The notes: generated from the letters alone by a model not told the origin. DNA of 26,465 bases from UBA11540 sp003445125 (GCA_937899435.1 CALBQG010000117.1:1-26465); one strand, 5' to 3'. Counted from the first letter of the stretch, positions 7,701-15,296 are shown. Translations and numbers: made by a program.

Positions 7701-9097
7701 ACATTTTCCTCCCCTACCGTATAACCGGGAAACTGCCCTGCCTGCCGCTGGGAGCCCGAAGACACCGACTCATATTCCCGAATAATCCGATTCCACGTCT
7801 GACGCCCGACCACGCCGTCCACCGTCAATCCGAACAGGCGCTGGAATTCCCGCACCGCCGATGTGGTGCTGTTTCCGAACACACCCACCGTTGACAAGCG
7901 CGGAATTGACGGATAGAAATTTGCCAGATAGCTCAGATATTGCTGCAAACGCCGCACATCTTCCCCGACCATGCCTTCCCGCAGCGCACGCCCCGGATAG
8001 GGGATGATCGGCACATCCGAAAACACGGGCGGTGCCGTGACGCGCGCCGAAAGATACGCGTTATACAGTGTGTTCCACGTCCGCCTTCCGACCACGCCGT
8101 CCACCGTCAATCCGAACTGCCGCTGTGCCGCACGCACGGCGTTTTCCGTTCCCGCACCGAAAATTCCGTCGATGCTGACAAAAGGAATGCTCGTATAATA
8201 ATCCGCCAGAAACGACAGGAAAAATTGCAGAATTTTCACCGTGTCCCCACGGTCGCCACGCCGCAGGACACGCACATAATTCTTCGGAATGTCCAGCAGG
8301 GACTCTCCCTCGCTTTCCAACTCCGCCAGATTTTTGACCGAAACATACAGATAAGAAATCTTGTACCACGTCTGCCGCCCGACAATGCCGTCCACGCCCA
8401 GATTGAAAATTTGCTGAAAACGGCGCACGGCATTTTCCGTATACTGCCCGAAAATTCCGTCTACCGTATAAATGCGCGGAATACTCGGATAGTTCTGAGA
8501 GATGCGGTTGAGCTTGACCTGAATCCTCGACACGTCTCCGCCGCGGCTTCCCCGCCGCAAAGGAGCTCCCGGATAAGATTCCCCGATATTTTCAATCGGC
8601 ACATTGCGCACGATCTCGATGTCGCTTCCGTAATAGTATGTCAGAATCTGATAGGTGGACAGCCCGCGGTTTGCCAGATCAACCGTTCCCCACTGCGACA
8701 ACCCGCCGCAGGTGACGGTCGTACCGTTGCAGTACTGGGCAAAGAGCGGCTCAAAAGAACCCACGCGGCGGATATAACTGTTGAAGATATCGTCCACAAT
8801 ATTCGCCACATTCTGGAAAATATCGCGCCCGTTGCGGAAGGACTGGTCATAGGAGGTGCTGCTCGTGATATCGAAATTATACCCGCGGCTGCGGTACCAT
8901 TCCGTATACACACGGTTGAGCGCAAAAGAAATCTGCGCATAAATATTGGCACGCAGGGCGTTTTCGGGCCAAGTGGGATAAATTTCGCTGCTCGCAACAT
9001 TTTTGATATAATCCGGGAATGTGACCGTCACATTTCTGGCATTGGACGACGGCGTTCCCAGATGCACGGTAATATACTGCGGAATAACAACCGGCAT
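7697..9097 (-). CDS. SpoIID/LytB-domain protein with three peptidoglycan-binding repeats (SleC-like)
   Basis: Probable peptidoglycan lytic enzyme. Residues about 24-165 resemble the SpoIID/LytB lytic transglycosylase domain: IKNVASSEIYPTWPENALRA places E38 where SpoIID proteins keep their catalytic glutamate, and the domain closes with CGGLSQWGTVDLANRG and ILTYYYGSDI. Three PG_binding_1 repeats follow (about 180-247, 278-345, 371-440), each with VDG(I/V)(F/V)G and a terminal TW. There is no signal peptide or membrane segment. The SpoIID-plus-PG-binding combination without a Sec signal recalls SleC, the clostridial cortex-lytic enzyme made in the mother cell, but SleC is one chain with its own N-terminal pro-domain. 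The start has AAGGAGG 6 nt upstream and lies 11 nt after the preceding gene. The family is well supported; activity and spore location are inferred. Confidence 0.8.
   Translation of the reverse strand: MPVVIPQYITVHLGTPSSNARNVTVTFPDYIKNVASSEIYPTWPENALRANIYAQISFALNRVYTEWYRSRGYNFDITSSTSYDQSFRNGRDIFQNVANIVDDIFNSYIRRVGSFEPLFAQYCNGTTVTCGGLSQWGTVDLANRGLSTYQILTYYYGSDIEIVRNVPIENIGESYPGAPLRRGSRGGDVSRIQVKLNRISQNYPSIPRIYTVDGIFGQYTENAVRRFQQIFNLGVDGIVGRQTWYKISYLYVSVKNLAELESEGESLLDIPKNYVRVLRRGDRGDTVKILQFFLSFLADYYTSIPFVSIDGIFGAGTENAVRAAQRQFGLTVDGVVGRRTWNTLYNAYLSARVTAPPVFSDVPIIPYPGRALREGMVGEDVRRLQQYLSYLANFYPSIPRLSTVGVFGNSTTSAVREFQRLFGLTVDGVVGRQTWNRIIREYESVSSGSQRQAGQFPGYTVGEENV
7807..8117 (-). repeat. 29-bp identical direct repeats encoding the core of two PG-binding domains
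   Basis: The same 29 nt occur at 7807-7835 and 8089-8117, both encoding the FGLTVDGVVGR block of PG-binding repeats 3 and 2. Codon-level identity over this length implies recent duplication or gene conversion and gives a site for changing the repeat number. Confidence 0.85.
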
Positions 9098-9108
9098 AAT
9101 GTTCCTCC

Positions 9109-10173
9109 TTACAGGTCGTAATCGCCGACCACAAACATTTCTTCCCCGCTCTGATCTCCGCGCGGAAGCGGCTCGATATTGACAGGAACAATCGAAGTGA
9201 TTCCCGCAAACAGCGTCACGCCGATCACCTTTTGTGTGTAATATCCTTTTTTCTGCACCAGCACATTATACCGCGCAAACGGGTCGCTGAACCCCGGCTT
9301 TTCGGACTTGTATTCCGGCGGGGCAGGCAGTTCGATCGGCTGGGTTTTTCCGTTTTCGTCGGTCTGCTGAACGGAAAGAACTTTTTCCGCACCGTCGGCG
9401 TTCACCTGTTCGGACACCGTGACCGAGGCGTTCTCAAGCGGCAGTGCCTGGCGTGCCAGGAACACTTGGACAATCAGACGTGCGGTGCCGGTGTAATCCG
9501 AAAAATCGTACGGATTTCGCGGCACGGTTTTCTCCCCTGTACGGGTTCTTTCCAACGGCTGCACCGGTTGACGGGACTCGATTCGCGCCGCATCCTCCGA
9601 CGGCGTTTCCTTCGTCGGATCGGCAGGGGTCGGCGGCTCGGATTCCGCCGGCGTGGGTATTTCCTCCCTCTGCTCGGTTTCCGTTGTCAGTTTTCTCTCC
9701 CGTTCGCCGATCTCATGGTCCAGCTGAGCCTTGCGGCGCTCCAGTTCGGCAATTTCTTCTCTTGCCGCGCGGGTGCGTTCGTACAGCTGCAGCAGCTCCT
9801 GCTCTTCGCGGATTTTTTCGTTTTCCTCGCCTTCCTCTTCCGAAGGCGTCGCCGCGGATTCCGACGGTGCATTTGCAGGGACGGCATCTTCTTCCGACGA
9901 CATCGGTGCTTGTGCGGGAACGGCGTCCTCCGCCAAAGTCGGCGGTGTCTGTGCGGGAACGGCGTCCGCTGTTTCCCGCACGGTCTGCACGGCAGGCGCT
10001 GCGTCCTCTGTCCGCGCGGACACTTCCGCATCCTGCGGCGTCTGCTGCACAGCCGCCGTCGGAGGCTCCGGAGTTTTCTTCTCCGCCATACGCATCATAT
10101 CATTGCGATAACGTTCGACCATCTTTTTCCACAATTCTCCCGACAAACGGGACAGATCTTCTCGTTCGTTCAT
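9109..10173 (-). CDS. Pro/Ala/Glu-rich coiled-coil protein with a C-terminal regulatory-like beta domain
   Basis: Not recognised as a named gene. From the ATG at 10171-10173 (AAAGGG site 8 nt upstream; a further in-frame start at 10209 has no site) it is 354 residues. Seen: a helical N-terminus (1-33); a low-complexity Pro/Ala/Glu segment with three DAVPA(Q/N) repeats (about 70-107); a strongly charged coiled coil (about 116-170); a second Pro/Thr/Glu linker; and a folded domain (about 228-338) running from ARLIVQVFLARQALPLENA to TDENGKTQPIELPAP and YNVLVQKKGYYTQKV. That last domain looks like a carboxypeptidase-regulatory-like beta sandwich and, from memory, resembles the N-terminal region of SleC proteins. 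No signal peptide. It heads the operon with the SpoIID-like gene 11 nt downstream. A scaffold or pro-domain role for that enzyme is a hypothesis. Confidence 0.75.
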   Translation of the reverse strand: MNEREDLSRLSGELWKKMVERYRNDMMRMAEKKTPEPPTAAVQQTPQDAEVSARTEDAAPAVQTVRETADAVPAQTPPTLAEDAVPAQAPMSSEEDAVPANAPSESAATPSEEEGEENEKIREEQELLQLYERTRAAREEIAELERRKAQLDHEIGERERKLTTETEQREEIPTPAESEPPTPADPTKETPSEDAARIESRQPVQPLERTRTGEKTVPRNPYDFSDYTGTARLIVQVFLARQALPLENASVTVSEQVNADGAEKVLSVQQTDENGKTQPIELPAPPEYKSEKPGFSDPFARYNVLVQKKGYYTQKVIGVTLFAGITSIVPVNIEPLPRGDQSGEEMFVVGDYDL

Positions 10174-10250
10174 GATATCAGCCCTTTCTTCTTTGCGTTC
10201 TGTACCCATATATACGCAAAAACCGCCGTCCGTATGCTCCGGAAAATTAC

Positions 10251-10279
10251 AAAAAGCGCCGCGTGAAGCGGCGCTTTTT
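10251..10279 (-). terminator. Bidirectional rho-independent terminator
   Basis: 12-bp perfect stem (AAAAAGCGCCGC with its complement), 5-nt loop, with T-runs on both strands (seven T on plus, five on minus). On the minus strand it is a second stop after the P-loop gene and lies about 80 nt before the coiled-coil gene. Confidence 0.75.
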
Positions 10280-10349
10280 TTGTGCGGTCATTGCCTTTTT
10301 CATGAAGGGCTTTGCCTCTGTCGGCAGAAGCCGGATTCATTAAATGACG

Positions 10350-10396
10350 ACCCCCGCCCGATGCGGACTCTGAATGAGTCCGCATCGGGCGGGGGT
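10350..10396 (-). terminator. Long perfect hairpin after the P-loop gene
   Basis: 21-bp perfect inverted repeat with a 5-nt loop, starting 23 nt beyond the stop of the gene at 10420. Neither side carries a real T-run, so it is either a weak terminator backed up by the hairpin at 10251-10279 or a 3'-end RNA stabiliser. Confidence 0.6.
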
Positions 10397-10419
10397 GTTA
10401 CTTTGGATGTAAAATTTTC

Positions 10420-10830
10420 TTATTCCGCCAAGCCCTGCAATTTGCCGTTCAGCTCGGATTTGTCGCACGAAACCGTGAACACAATATTGACATCCTTCGC
10501 CGCTTCCAGCGCCTCGATCTTCTCGATCATTGCCGCCAGCTCGTCGGTGTTTCTGCCGCCGATACGCAGCGTGCCGTCGATGAACAGATCCGTGATATCG
10601 TAATTGCCTGCAAGCACACCGGTAATCATGCCGTAAAAGGCGTCGTATCCCTCAATATTATAAAGATCGACATCGATCAGTCGGACGGAATGATCGATAT
10701 TATAGGTCAACTGGAGCTGTTTTTCAATGCAAACGACGCTACCTTTCGTGGTACGGGCTGCCTCATTGATTCTATCCACCAGAATCTTTGTTTTTCCGGA
10801 GCCTTTTTTGCCTACGATAAGTTTAATCAT
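10420..10830 (-). CDS. Small P-loop nucleotide-binding protein of unknown function
   Basis: 136 residues beginning MIKLIVGKKGSGKTKILVD, a clean Walker A motif (GKKGSGKT, residues 7-14) right after the first beta strand. A hydrophobic strand ending in acid, DLFIDG (about 82-87), could serve as Walker B. The rest is a compact alpha/beta protein with no membrane segment and no added domain. Short proteins like this are often labelled PilT- or ATPase-like in Clostridia, but nothing here supports a motility role. It follows pgi by 59 nt with a strong AAGGAGG site; no clear separate promoter is visible, so co-transcription with pgi is likely. Function unknown. Confidence 0.85.
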   Translation of the reverse strand: MIKLIVGKKGSGKTKILVDRINEAARTTKGSVVCIEKQLQLTYNIDHSVRLIDVDLYNIEGYDAFYGMITGVLAGNYDITDLFIDGTLRIGGRNTDELAAMIEKIEALEAAKDVNIVFTVSCDKSELNGKLQGLAE

Positions 10831-10889
10831 ACTTGTTCCTCCTTGCAGGTTTCCCTGTTTTTATTTAAATGCACATGGCACTTAAAGTC

Positions 10890-12227
10890 TCAGCCGAGCT
10901 TTGCTTCCAAAGCTGCTTTTTCCTTCTCATATCCCGGTTTTCCGAGCAGCGCGAACATATTTTTCTTATAGCTCTCCACGCCCGGCTGGTTAAAGGGATT
11001 GACGCCCAGAAGATATCCGGAGATAGCGCACGCTTTTTCAAAGAAGTAGACCATATAGCCGAATTCTTCCTCGTCCATCTTCTCTACTTCCAGAATCACG
11101 TTCGGCACGCCGCCTTCGGTATGTGCCAGCACCGTTCCGCCGAACGCCTTCTGATTGACGACCGACATATTCTGGTTGGAAAGGAAGTTCAGTCCGTCGA
11201 AGTTATCCGGATCGGGCTTGATGAACAGGTCGTGCTTGGGGGTCTTGATATTGACCACCGTCTCAAACATCACCCGTGCGCCATCTTGGACAAACTGTCC
11301 CATCGAATGAAGATCGGTGGAGAACACCGCCGCCGCCGGGAACAGTCCTTTGTTGTCTTTTCCTTCGCTTTCGCCGAACAATTGTTTGAACCACTCTGCC
11401 ATCATCGTGAACGCAGGTTCATAGCTGACCAGCATTTCCACGGATTTGCCCTTCCGATACAGAATATTGCGGATTGCCGCATATTTATAGCAATCGTTTT
11501 TCTCCAGGTCGCAGACCGTCAGCGCTTTTTGCGCTTCCTGTGCGCCCTTCATGATCTTCTCGATATCGATACCCGCCACGGCGATCGGCAGCAGACCCAC
11601 TGCCGTCAGCACGGAATATCTTCCGCCGACATCGTCCGGAACGACAAACGTCTCATAGCCTTCGCGGTCGGACAGTTCCTTCAGCGTTCCCTTGGCTTTA
11701 TCGGTGGTGGCGAAAATACGCTCACGCGCGCCTTCTTTTCCGTATTTCTTTTCCAGCAGTTCGCGGAACACGCGGAACGCCAGTGCCGGTTCGGTCGTCG
11801 TACCGGATTTGGAAATGATGTTCACCGACACGTCGCGGCCCTCGCAGATTTCCAGCACTTCATTGAGGTGCGTGGCGCTGATGCCGTTGCCCACGAAATA
11901 AATATCTGGGGTGTCCTTTTTCAGATTATTATACAGCGGAGAGGTTAGCAGTTCGATTGCCGCACGTGCGCCGAGGTACGATCCGCCGATGCCGATGACC
12001 ACGAACACATCGGTGTTTTTCTTGATCTTTTCCGCCGCTTTCCGAATCCGCGCAAACTCGTCTTTATCGTAATTTGTCGGGAGATCCACCCAGCCGAGAA
12101 AATCGTTTCCCAGTCCGCTTTTTTCCTCCAGACGTTTTGCTGCGTCGTACACCTGAGTTTCGATCCCGGTATACTCATGGTCGGAAATAAATCCTTCCAA
12201 ATGCTTTGTATTCAATTTCAGTCCCAT
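10890..12227 (-). CDS. pgi: Glucose-6-phosphate isomerase
   Basis: Interconverts glucose-6-phosphate and fructose-6-phosphate in cytoplasmic glycolysis and gluconeogenesis. The 445-residue length matches the shorter Bacillus/Clostridium-type enzyme. Seen: the sugar-isomerase fold with VVIGIGGSYLGARAA, the phosphate-binding IISKSGTTTEPALAFR, the family signature region GGRYSVLTAVGLLPIAVAG, DLHSMGQFVQDG, and NPFNQPGVESYKKNMF near the C-terminus. ATG at 12225-12227 with AAAGGA upstream. It has its own sigma-A promoter between it and the carboxypeptidase gene. Identification is firm. Confidence 0.97.
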   Translation of the reverse strand: MGLKLNTKHLEGFISDHEYTGIETQVYDAAKRLEEKSGLGNDFLGWVDLPTNYDKDEFARIRKAAEKIKKNTDVFVVIGIGGSYLGARAAIELLTSPLYNNLKKDTPDIYFVGNGISATHLNEVLEICEGRDVSVNIISKSGTTTEPALAFRVFRELLEKKYGKEGARERIFATTDKAKGTLKELSDREGYETFVVPDDVGGRYSVLTAVGLLPIAVAGIDIEKIMKGAQEAQKALTVCDLEKNDCYKYAAIRNILYRKGKSVEMLVSYEPAFTMMAEWFKQLFGESEGKDNKGLFPAAAVFSTDLHSMGQFVQDGARVMFETVVNIKTPKHDLFIKPDPDNFDGLNFLSNQNMSVVNQKAFGGTVLAHTEGGVPNVILEVEKMDEEEFGYMVYFFEKACAISGYLLGVNPFNQPGVESYKKNMFALLGKPGYEKEKAALEAKLG

Positions 12228-12257
12228 GTTTTATCATTCCTTTGTTGTGATACCTTT

Positions 12258-12286
12258 ATCATACACGAAAACCGCGTGTTTTTCAA
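12258..12286 (-). promoter_or_regulatory. Sigma-A promoter of pgi
   Basis: Minus strand: -35 TTGAAA (12281-12286), 17-nt spacer, -10 TATGAT (12258-12263), about 31 nt before the pgi ATG. The spacer contains an inverted repeat ACACG/CGTGT that could be an operator or chance. No GC hairpin ends the upstream carboxypeptidase gene, so read-through is possible. Confidence 0.75.
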
Positions 12287-12324
12287 GTCCCAAACCACAA
12301 ACTTACATGAAAATCGACAAATTT

Positions 12325-13548
12325 CTATTTCATTTGCGTGAGGATCGACAAAAAATCCCGCAGGCAGATCAAAAACGTGCGTTTTTCCACCGTTTCGCCT
12401 GCCGTGATCGGACATTCTCCGACGGTCTCCTCGCCGATTTTCAGAATCACCTTTCCGATGACGTCGCCCTCCGCTACCGGTGCTTCCAGGCTCTCCGCCA
12501 GCTGCACCTCCTGCTTGATCTGTGATTTTTGTCCTTTTTCCAGCAGAATACTGTCCGCACGGCAAACCGACGACACCTCCGGGGCGGTTCCGTGCGTTAC
12601 CTTCACGGGGGACAGCTCGGAAAGCTCAGGCTGCGTGATTTCATAATTGGCAAATCCGTAATCCAGCAGCTTCCTTGCGGAGAAAAAACGGTCATCCGTT
12701 GTGGTGCTTCCGAGATTGACGGCAATCAGCTGCATTCCGTCACGTTTCGCAGCGGCGGCAAGGCAATATCCCGCGCCGTCGGTCGTTCCCGTTTTCAGTC
12801 CGTTGGCGCCTTTATAAAACCGAATCAGTTTATTCGTATTGACCAGCTGCGTTTCCCCGTCACGCAGACTGTCCATCCACACGGTCGTATAATCAAAGAT
12901 TTTCTCGTGCTTCAGCAGCTCGCGTGACATCAGTGCAATATCCCGTGCGCTTGTGCGATGGTTCGGATCGTCAAAGCCCGTGCAGTTGACAAACGTCGTG
13001 TTTTCCATTCCGAGCTCCTTTGCCCGCTCGTTCATCAGTCGGACAAATCCCTCTTCGCTTCCCGCCACGTGCTCCGCCAACGCCACAGTAGCATCGTTGG
13101 CGCTGGAAATTGCCGCTGCTTTCAACAGTTCGTTCACCGTCATCGTTTCGCCGACCTTCAGCCAGATCTGCGATCCGCCCATGGAGTTGGCGTGCTCCGA
13201 GCAGGTCACGGTATCATCCAGATGAATTTTTCCCTCGTCCAGTGCCTCCATCGTGAGCAGAAGCGACATGATTTTGGTGATCGACGCCGGCTGCATCGGT
13301 TCGTCGGCGTTCTTTTCCGCCAACACCTTCCCGCTCGACGCCTCCATCAGCAGATACGATTTCGCTTTGATTTCCAGCGTCGTCGGGTCGGCATCGACCA
13401 GCGCGCTGTCGATATCCTCGATCATCACGCCCGCCGCCGTCAATGCGTCCACCTTTCCCGGATCGTTGTCCGCATACGATGCCGACACGCCGCATGGCAA
13501 TGCCAGAAGCACCGCCAGAAAAAAAGCCCACACCTGTTTTCTTTTCAT
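12325..13548 (-). CDS. D-alanyl-D-alanine carboxypeptidase, peptidase S11 (DacF/PBP5 type)
   Basis: Secreted low-molecular-weight PBP that removes the terminal D-Ala from stem pentapeptides, limiting cross-links in wall or spore cortex. In 407 residues: a signal peptide (about 1-24, cut near VSASYA), the S11 catalytic domain with all three motifs, SITK (S89-K92), SAN (149-151) and KTG (252-254), and a PBP5-type beta domain after about residue 300. The C-terminal FLICLRDFLSILTQMK looks like the amphipathic helix that docks these enzymes on the membrane. Start ATG at 13546-13548 with AAAGGGG 7 nt upstream. Family members include vegetative DacA and sporulation DacF/DacB; upstream elements (13569-13605) hint at sporulation control but do not settle it. 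Confidence 0.94.
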   Translation of the reverse strand: MKRKQVWAFFLAVLLALPCGVSASYADNDPGKVDALTAAGVMIEDIDSALVDADPTTLEIKAKSYLLMEASSGKVLAEKNADEPMQPASITKIMSLLLTMEALDEGKIHLDDTVTCSEHANSMGGSQIWLKVGETMTVNELLKAAAISSANDATVALAEHVAGSEEGFVRLMNERAKELGMENTTFVNCTGFDDPNHRTSARDIALMSRELLKHEKIFDYTTVWMDSLRDGETQLVNTNKLIRFYKGANGLKTGTTDGAGYCLAAAAKRDGMQLIAVNLGSTTTDDRFFSARKLLDYGFANYEITQPELSELSPVKVTHGTAPEVSSVCRADSILLEKGQKSQIKQEVQLAESLEAPVAEGDVIGKVILKIGEETVGECPITAGETVEKRTFLICLRDFLSILTQMK

Positions 13549-13568
13549 ACCCGTACCCCTTTCTTTGT

Positions 13569-13605
13569 CTCATATATATGAGGCGTCCGACGTCGGGTAT
13601 GCAAA
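13569..13605 (-). promoter_or_regulatory. Possible sigma-G-like promoter with two palindromes upstream of the carboxypeptidase gene
   Basis: No good sigma-A promoter is visible here. The minus strand has TGCATA, a 17-nt gap and CATATATA, loosely like a forespore sigma-G site (GHATR ... CATNHTA, two mismatches in the -10). Two perfect palindromes sit in the same stretch: CCGACGTCGG (13587-13596, in the spacer) and CTCATATATATGAG (13569-13582, over the -10). Tentative. Confidence 0.3.
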
Positions 13606-13606
13606 A

Positions 13607-13632
13607 CGGGATGTGCCGAAAGGCGCATCCCG
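13607..13632 (-). terminator. Terminator of the HPr-like gene
   Basis: 11-bp stem with one C·A mismatch and a 4-nt loop, followed on the minus strand by TTTT, beginning 6 nt after the stop at 13638. Confidence 0.75.
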
Positions 13633-13637
13633 CTCAC

Positions 13638-13868
13638 TCATTTTACAATATACGGATTGATTTCTTTCAGGAAATCGGCGCAGTCGTCCGAATACACCTT
13701 CATTTGGATTTCCTTCGACAGATCCAAGCTGAAAATACCCATAATGGACTTGGCATCCACGGCATAGCGTCCGGAAACCAGATCGACTTCAAAATCATAC
13801 TTGGAAACGCTGTTGACAAACGCTTTGACATCGTTGATCGTATCAAACTTGATTGTTAATTCTTTCAT
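13638..13868 (-). CDS. HPr-like (Crh-type) protein lacking the phosphorylatable histidine
   Basis: A 76-residue HPr-fold protein. The block AKSIMGIFSLDLSKEI matches the HPr region around regulatory Ser46 (KSIMG...L), the site phosphorylated by HPr kinase in Firmicutes. The N-terminal stretch TIKFDTINDVKAFVNSVSKYDF has no His-Ala-Arg active site, so it cannot take phosphate from PTS enzyme I. Crh of Bacillus has the same logic (Ser46 kept, His15 lost) and acts as a CcpA co-regulator; this protein may do similar work, but it could also be a remote HPr paralogue with another role. The start is the ATG at 13866-13868 with GGAGGG 7 nt upstream; an in-frame TTG seven codons earlier has no better site. 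Single gene with its own promoter and terminator. Confidence 0.85.
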   Translation of the reverse strand: MKELTIKFDTINDVKAFVNSVSKYDFEVDLVSGRYAVDAKSIMGIFSLDLSKEIQMKVYSDDCADFLKEINPYIVK

Positions 13869-13900
13869 AGGTTCACCCTCCGATTCCAATCTTTGAAAAT

Positions 13901-13929
13901 ATCATACCATTTTCCGAAGTTTTAGTCAA
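13901..13929 (-). promoter_or_regulatory. Sigma-A promoter of the HPr-like gene
   Basis: Minus strand: -35 TTGACT (13924-13929), exactly 17 nt, -10 TATGAT (13901-13906), about 33 nt before the ATG. It is back-to-back with the mtaB promoter; the two -35 boxes are 7 nt apart. Confidence 0.82.
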
Positions 13930-13936
13930 CTGCTAA

Positions 13937-13965
13937 TTGCATTTTTATGAAAAATTTATTATAAT
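13937..13965 (+). promoter_or_regulatory. Sigma-A promoter of mtaB and the epimerase-family gene
   Basis: Plus strand: -35 TTGCAT (13937-13942), 17 nt, -10 TATAAT (13960-13965), 29 nt before the mtaB ATG, which is preceded by GGAAGGA (13981-13987). Confidence 0.82.
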
Positions 13966-13994
13966 AGAAGTATCTTTTCGGGAAGGATTTTTTT

Positions 13995-15296
13995 ATGCGA
14001 GTTGCTTTCTTTACGCTCGGGTGCAAAGTCAACCAGTACGAAACGCAGATTCTGGAACAGCAGTTTCTGGAACACGGATTTGACATAGTGGACTGTTCGG
14101 AACCCGCAGACGTATATATCATCAATTCCTGCACGGTGACGGCAACCGGCGACAAAAAGACGCGCCAGATGCTTCACCGTTTCAAAAAGCTCAATTCCGC
14201 GGCGATCATCGCGCTGACCGGCTGTTTCCCGCAGGCATACCCGCAGGACGCCGCCGCGTTGGCAGATGTGGACATTGTGACCGGTTCGTACAACCGTGCC
14301 GGACTGATCGGCGCCGTGAAGCAGTTTTTGGTGGACGGCAAAAAAATCGTGGACATCACGCCGCACCGTCCGAAAGAAGCCTTTGAACCGATGCGCGCCG
14401 ATCGGTTTCTGGAGCGCACGCGTGCCTTTGTGAAAATTCAGGACGGCTGCGACCGCTACTGTTCCTATTGCATCATTCCCACCGCCCGCGGACCCGTGCG
14501 CAGCAAAGCGCCCGCCGATCTGAAGGAGGAGCTTGAAGGGCTTGCGGAAAAAGGATACAAAGAGGTGGTGCTGGTCGGCATCAACCTGTCACTGTACGGA
14601 AAAGAATACGGTCTGCGGCTGATTGATGCGGTGGAGATTGCCTGCCGTATTCCGGGCATTGAACGGGTGCGTCTCGGTTCCCTGGAGCCGGAGCTTCTGA
14701 CCGACGACGATCTTGCCCGCATGGCAAAACTCTTCGCGTTTTGCCCGCAGTTTCACCTGTCGCTTCAGAGCGGCTGCACCGAAACGCTTGCCCGCATGAA
14801 CCGTCATTACACCGCCGACGAATACAAAGACCTTGTGCGGCGCATCCGCGCGCATTTCGACAACGCCGCCATCACCACCGATCTTATGGTGGGCTTTCCG
14901 GGAGAGGACGAGCAGGAGTTTGAAACGTCATGCCGATTTGTCGAAGAAGTGGGATTTGCCAAGGTTCACGCCTTCGCCTATTCCCGCCGTCCCGGCACCA
15001 AAGCGGACAAAATGCCCGATCAGGTGACTCAAAATGTCAAGGAGGAGCGCAACCGGCGGCTGATTGCCGTTTCCGACAAGGTGCGGCAGACCTTTCTGCA
15101 ATCGCAGATCGGAAAAACCGTTCGGGTGCTTTTGGAAACCCACGGGGACGAACGCGGGATTTTCGGGTACAGCGAAAACTACACCCCTGTCTATGTCAAA
15201 ACCGACCGTGATCTTCACGGAAAAATTATCAGTGTCCGTCTGACGCAGGTCTCGGACGATGCCTGCCTCGGAGAAATTATGGAGGAGATTTTATGA
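13995..15296 (+). CDS. mtaB: tRNA threonylcarbamoyladenosine (t6A37) methylthiotransferase MtaB
   Basis: Radical-SAM enzyme that converts t6A37 to ms2t6A37 in ANN-decoding tRNAs. In 433 residues: an N-terminal MTTase domain with the auxiliary-cluster cysteines C10 (TLGCKVNQYET, the MtaB signature, not the MiaB form), C46 (NSCTV) and C77 (TGCFPQ); the radical SAM motif CDRYCSYC (C152, C156, C159) within VKIQDGCDRYCSYCIIP; LQSGC and VGFPGE blocks of the SAM barrel; and a C-terminal TRAM-like region (about 365-430). Preceded by a good promoter and ribosome site. Its TGA overlaps the next ATG (ATGA), coupling it to the epimerase-family gene. Identification is firm. Confidence 0.95.
   Translation: MRVAFFTLGCKVNQYETQILEQQFLEHGFDIVDCSEPADVYIINSCTVTATGDKKTRQMLHRFKKLNSAAIIALTGCFPQAYPQDAAALADVDIVTGSYNRAGLIGAVKQFLVDGKKIVDITPHRPKEAFEPMRADRFLERTRAFVKIQDGCDRYCSYCIIPTARGPVRSKAPADLKEELEGLAEKGYKEVVLVGINLSLYGKEYGLRLIDAVEIACRIPGIERVRLGSLEPELLTDDDLARMAKLFAFCPQFHLSLQSGCTETLARMNRHYTADEYKDLVRRIRAHFDNAAITTDLMVGFPGEDEQEFETSCRFVEEVGFAKVHAFAYSRRPGTKADKMPDQVTQNVKEERNRRLIAVSDKVRQTFLQSQIGKTVRVLLETHGDERGIFGYSENYTPVYVKTDRDLHGKIISVRLTQVSDDACLGEIMEEIL

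Noticed and set aside
10170..10385. Possible 71-codon minus-strand gene
   Set aside because: It runs straight through both hairpins between the P-loop and coiled-coil genes, has no ribosome site, and its sequence has no recognisable pattern.
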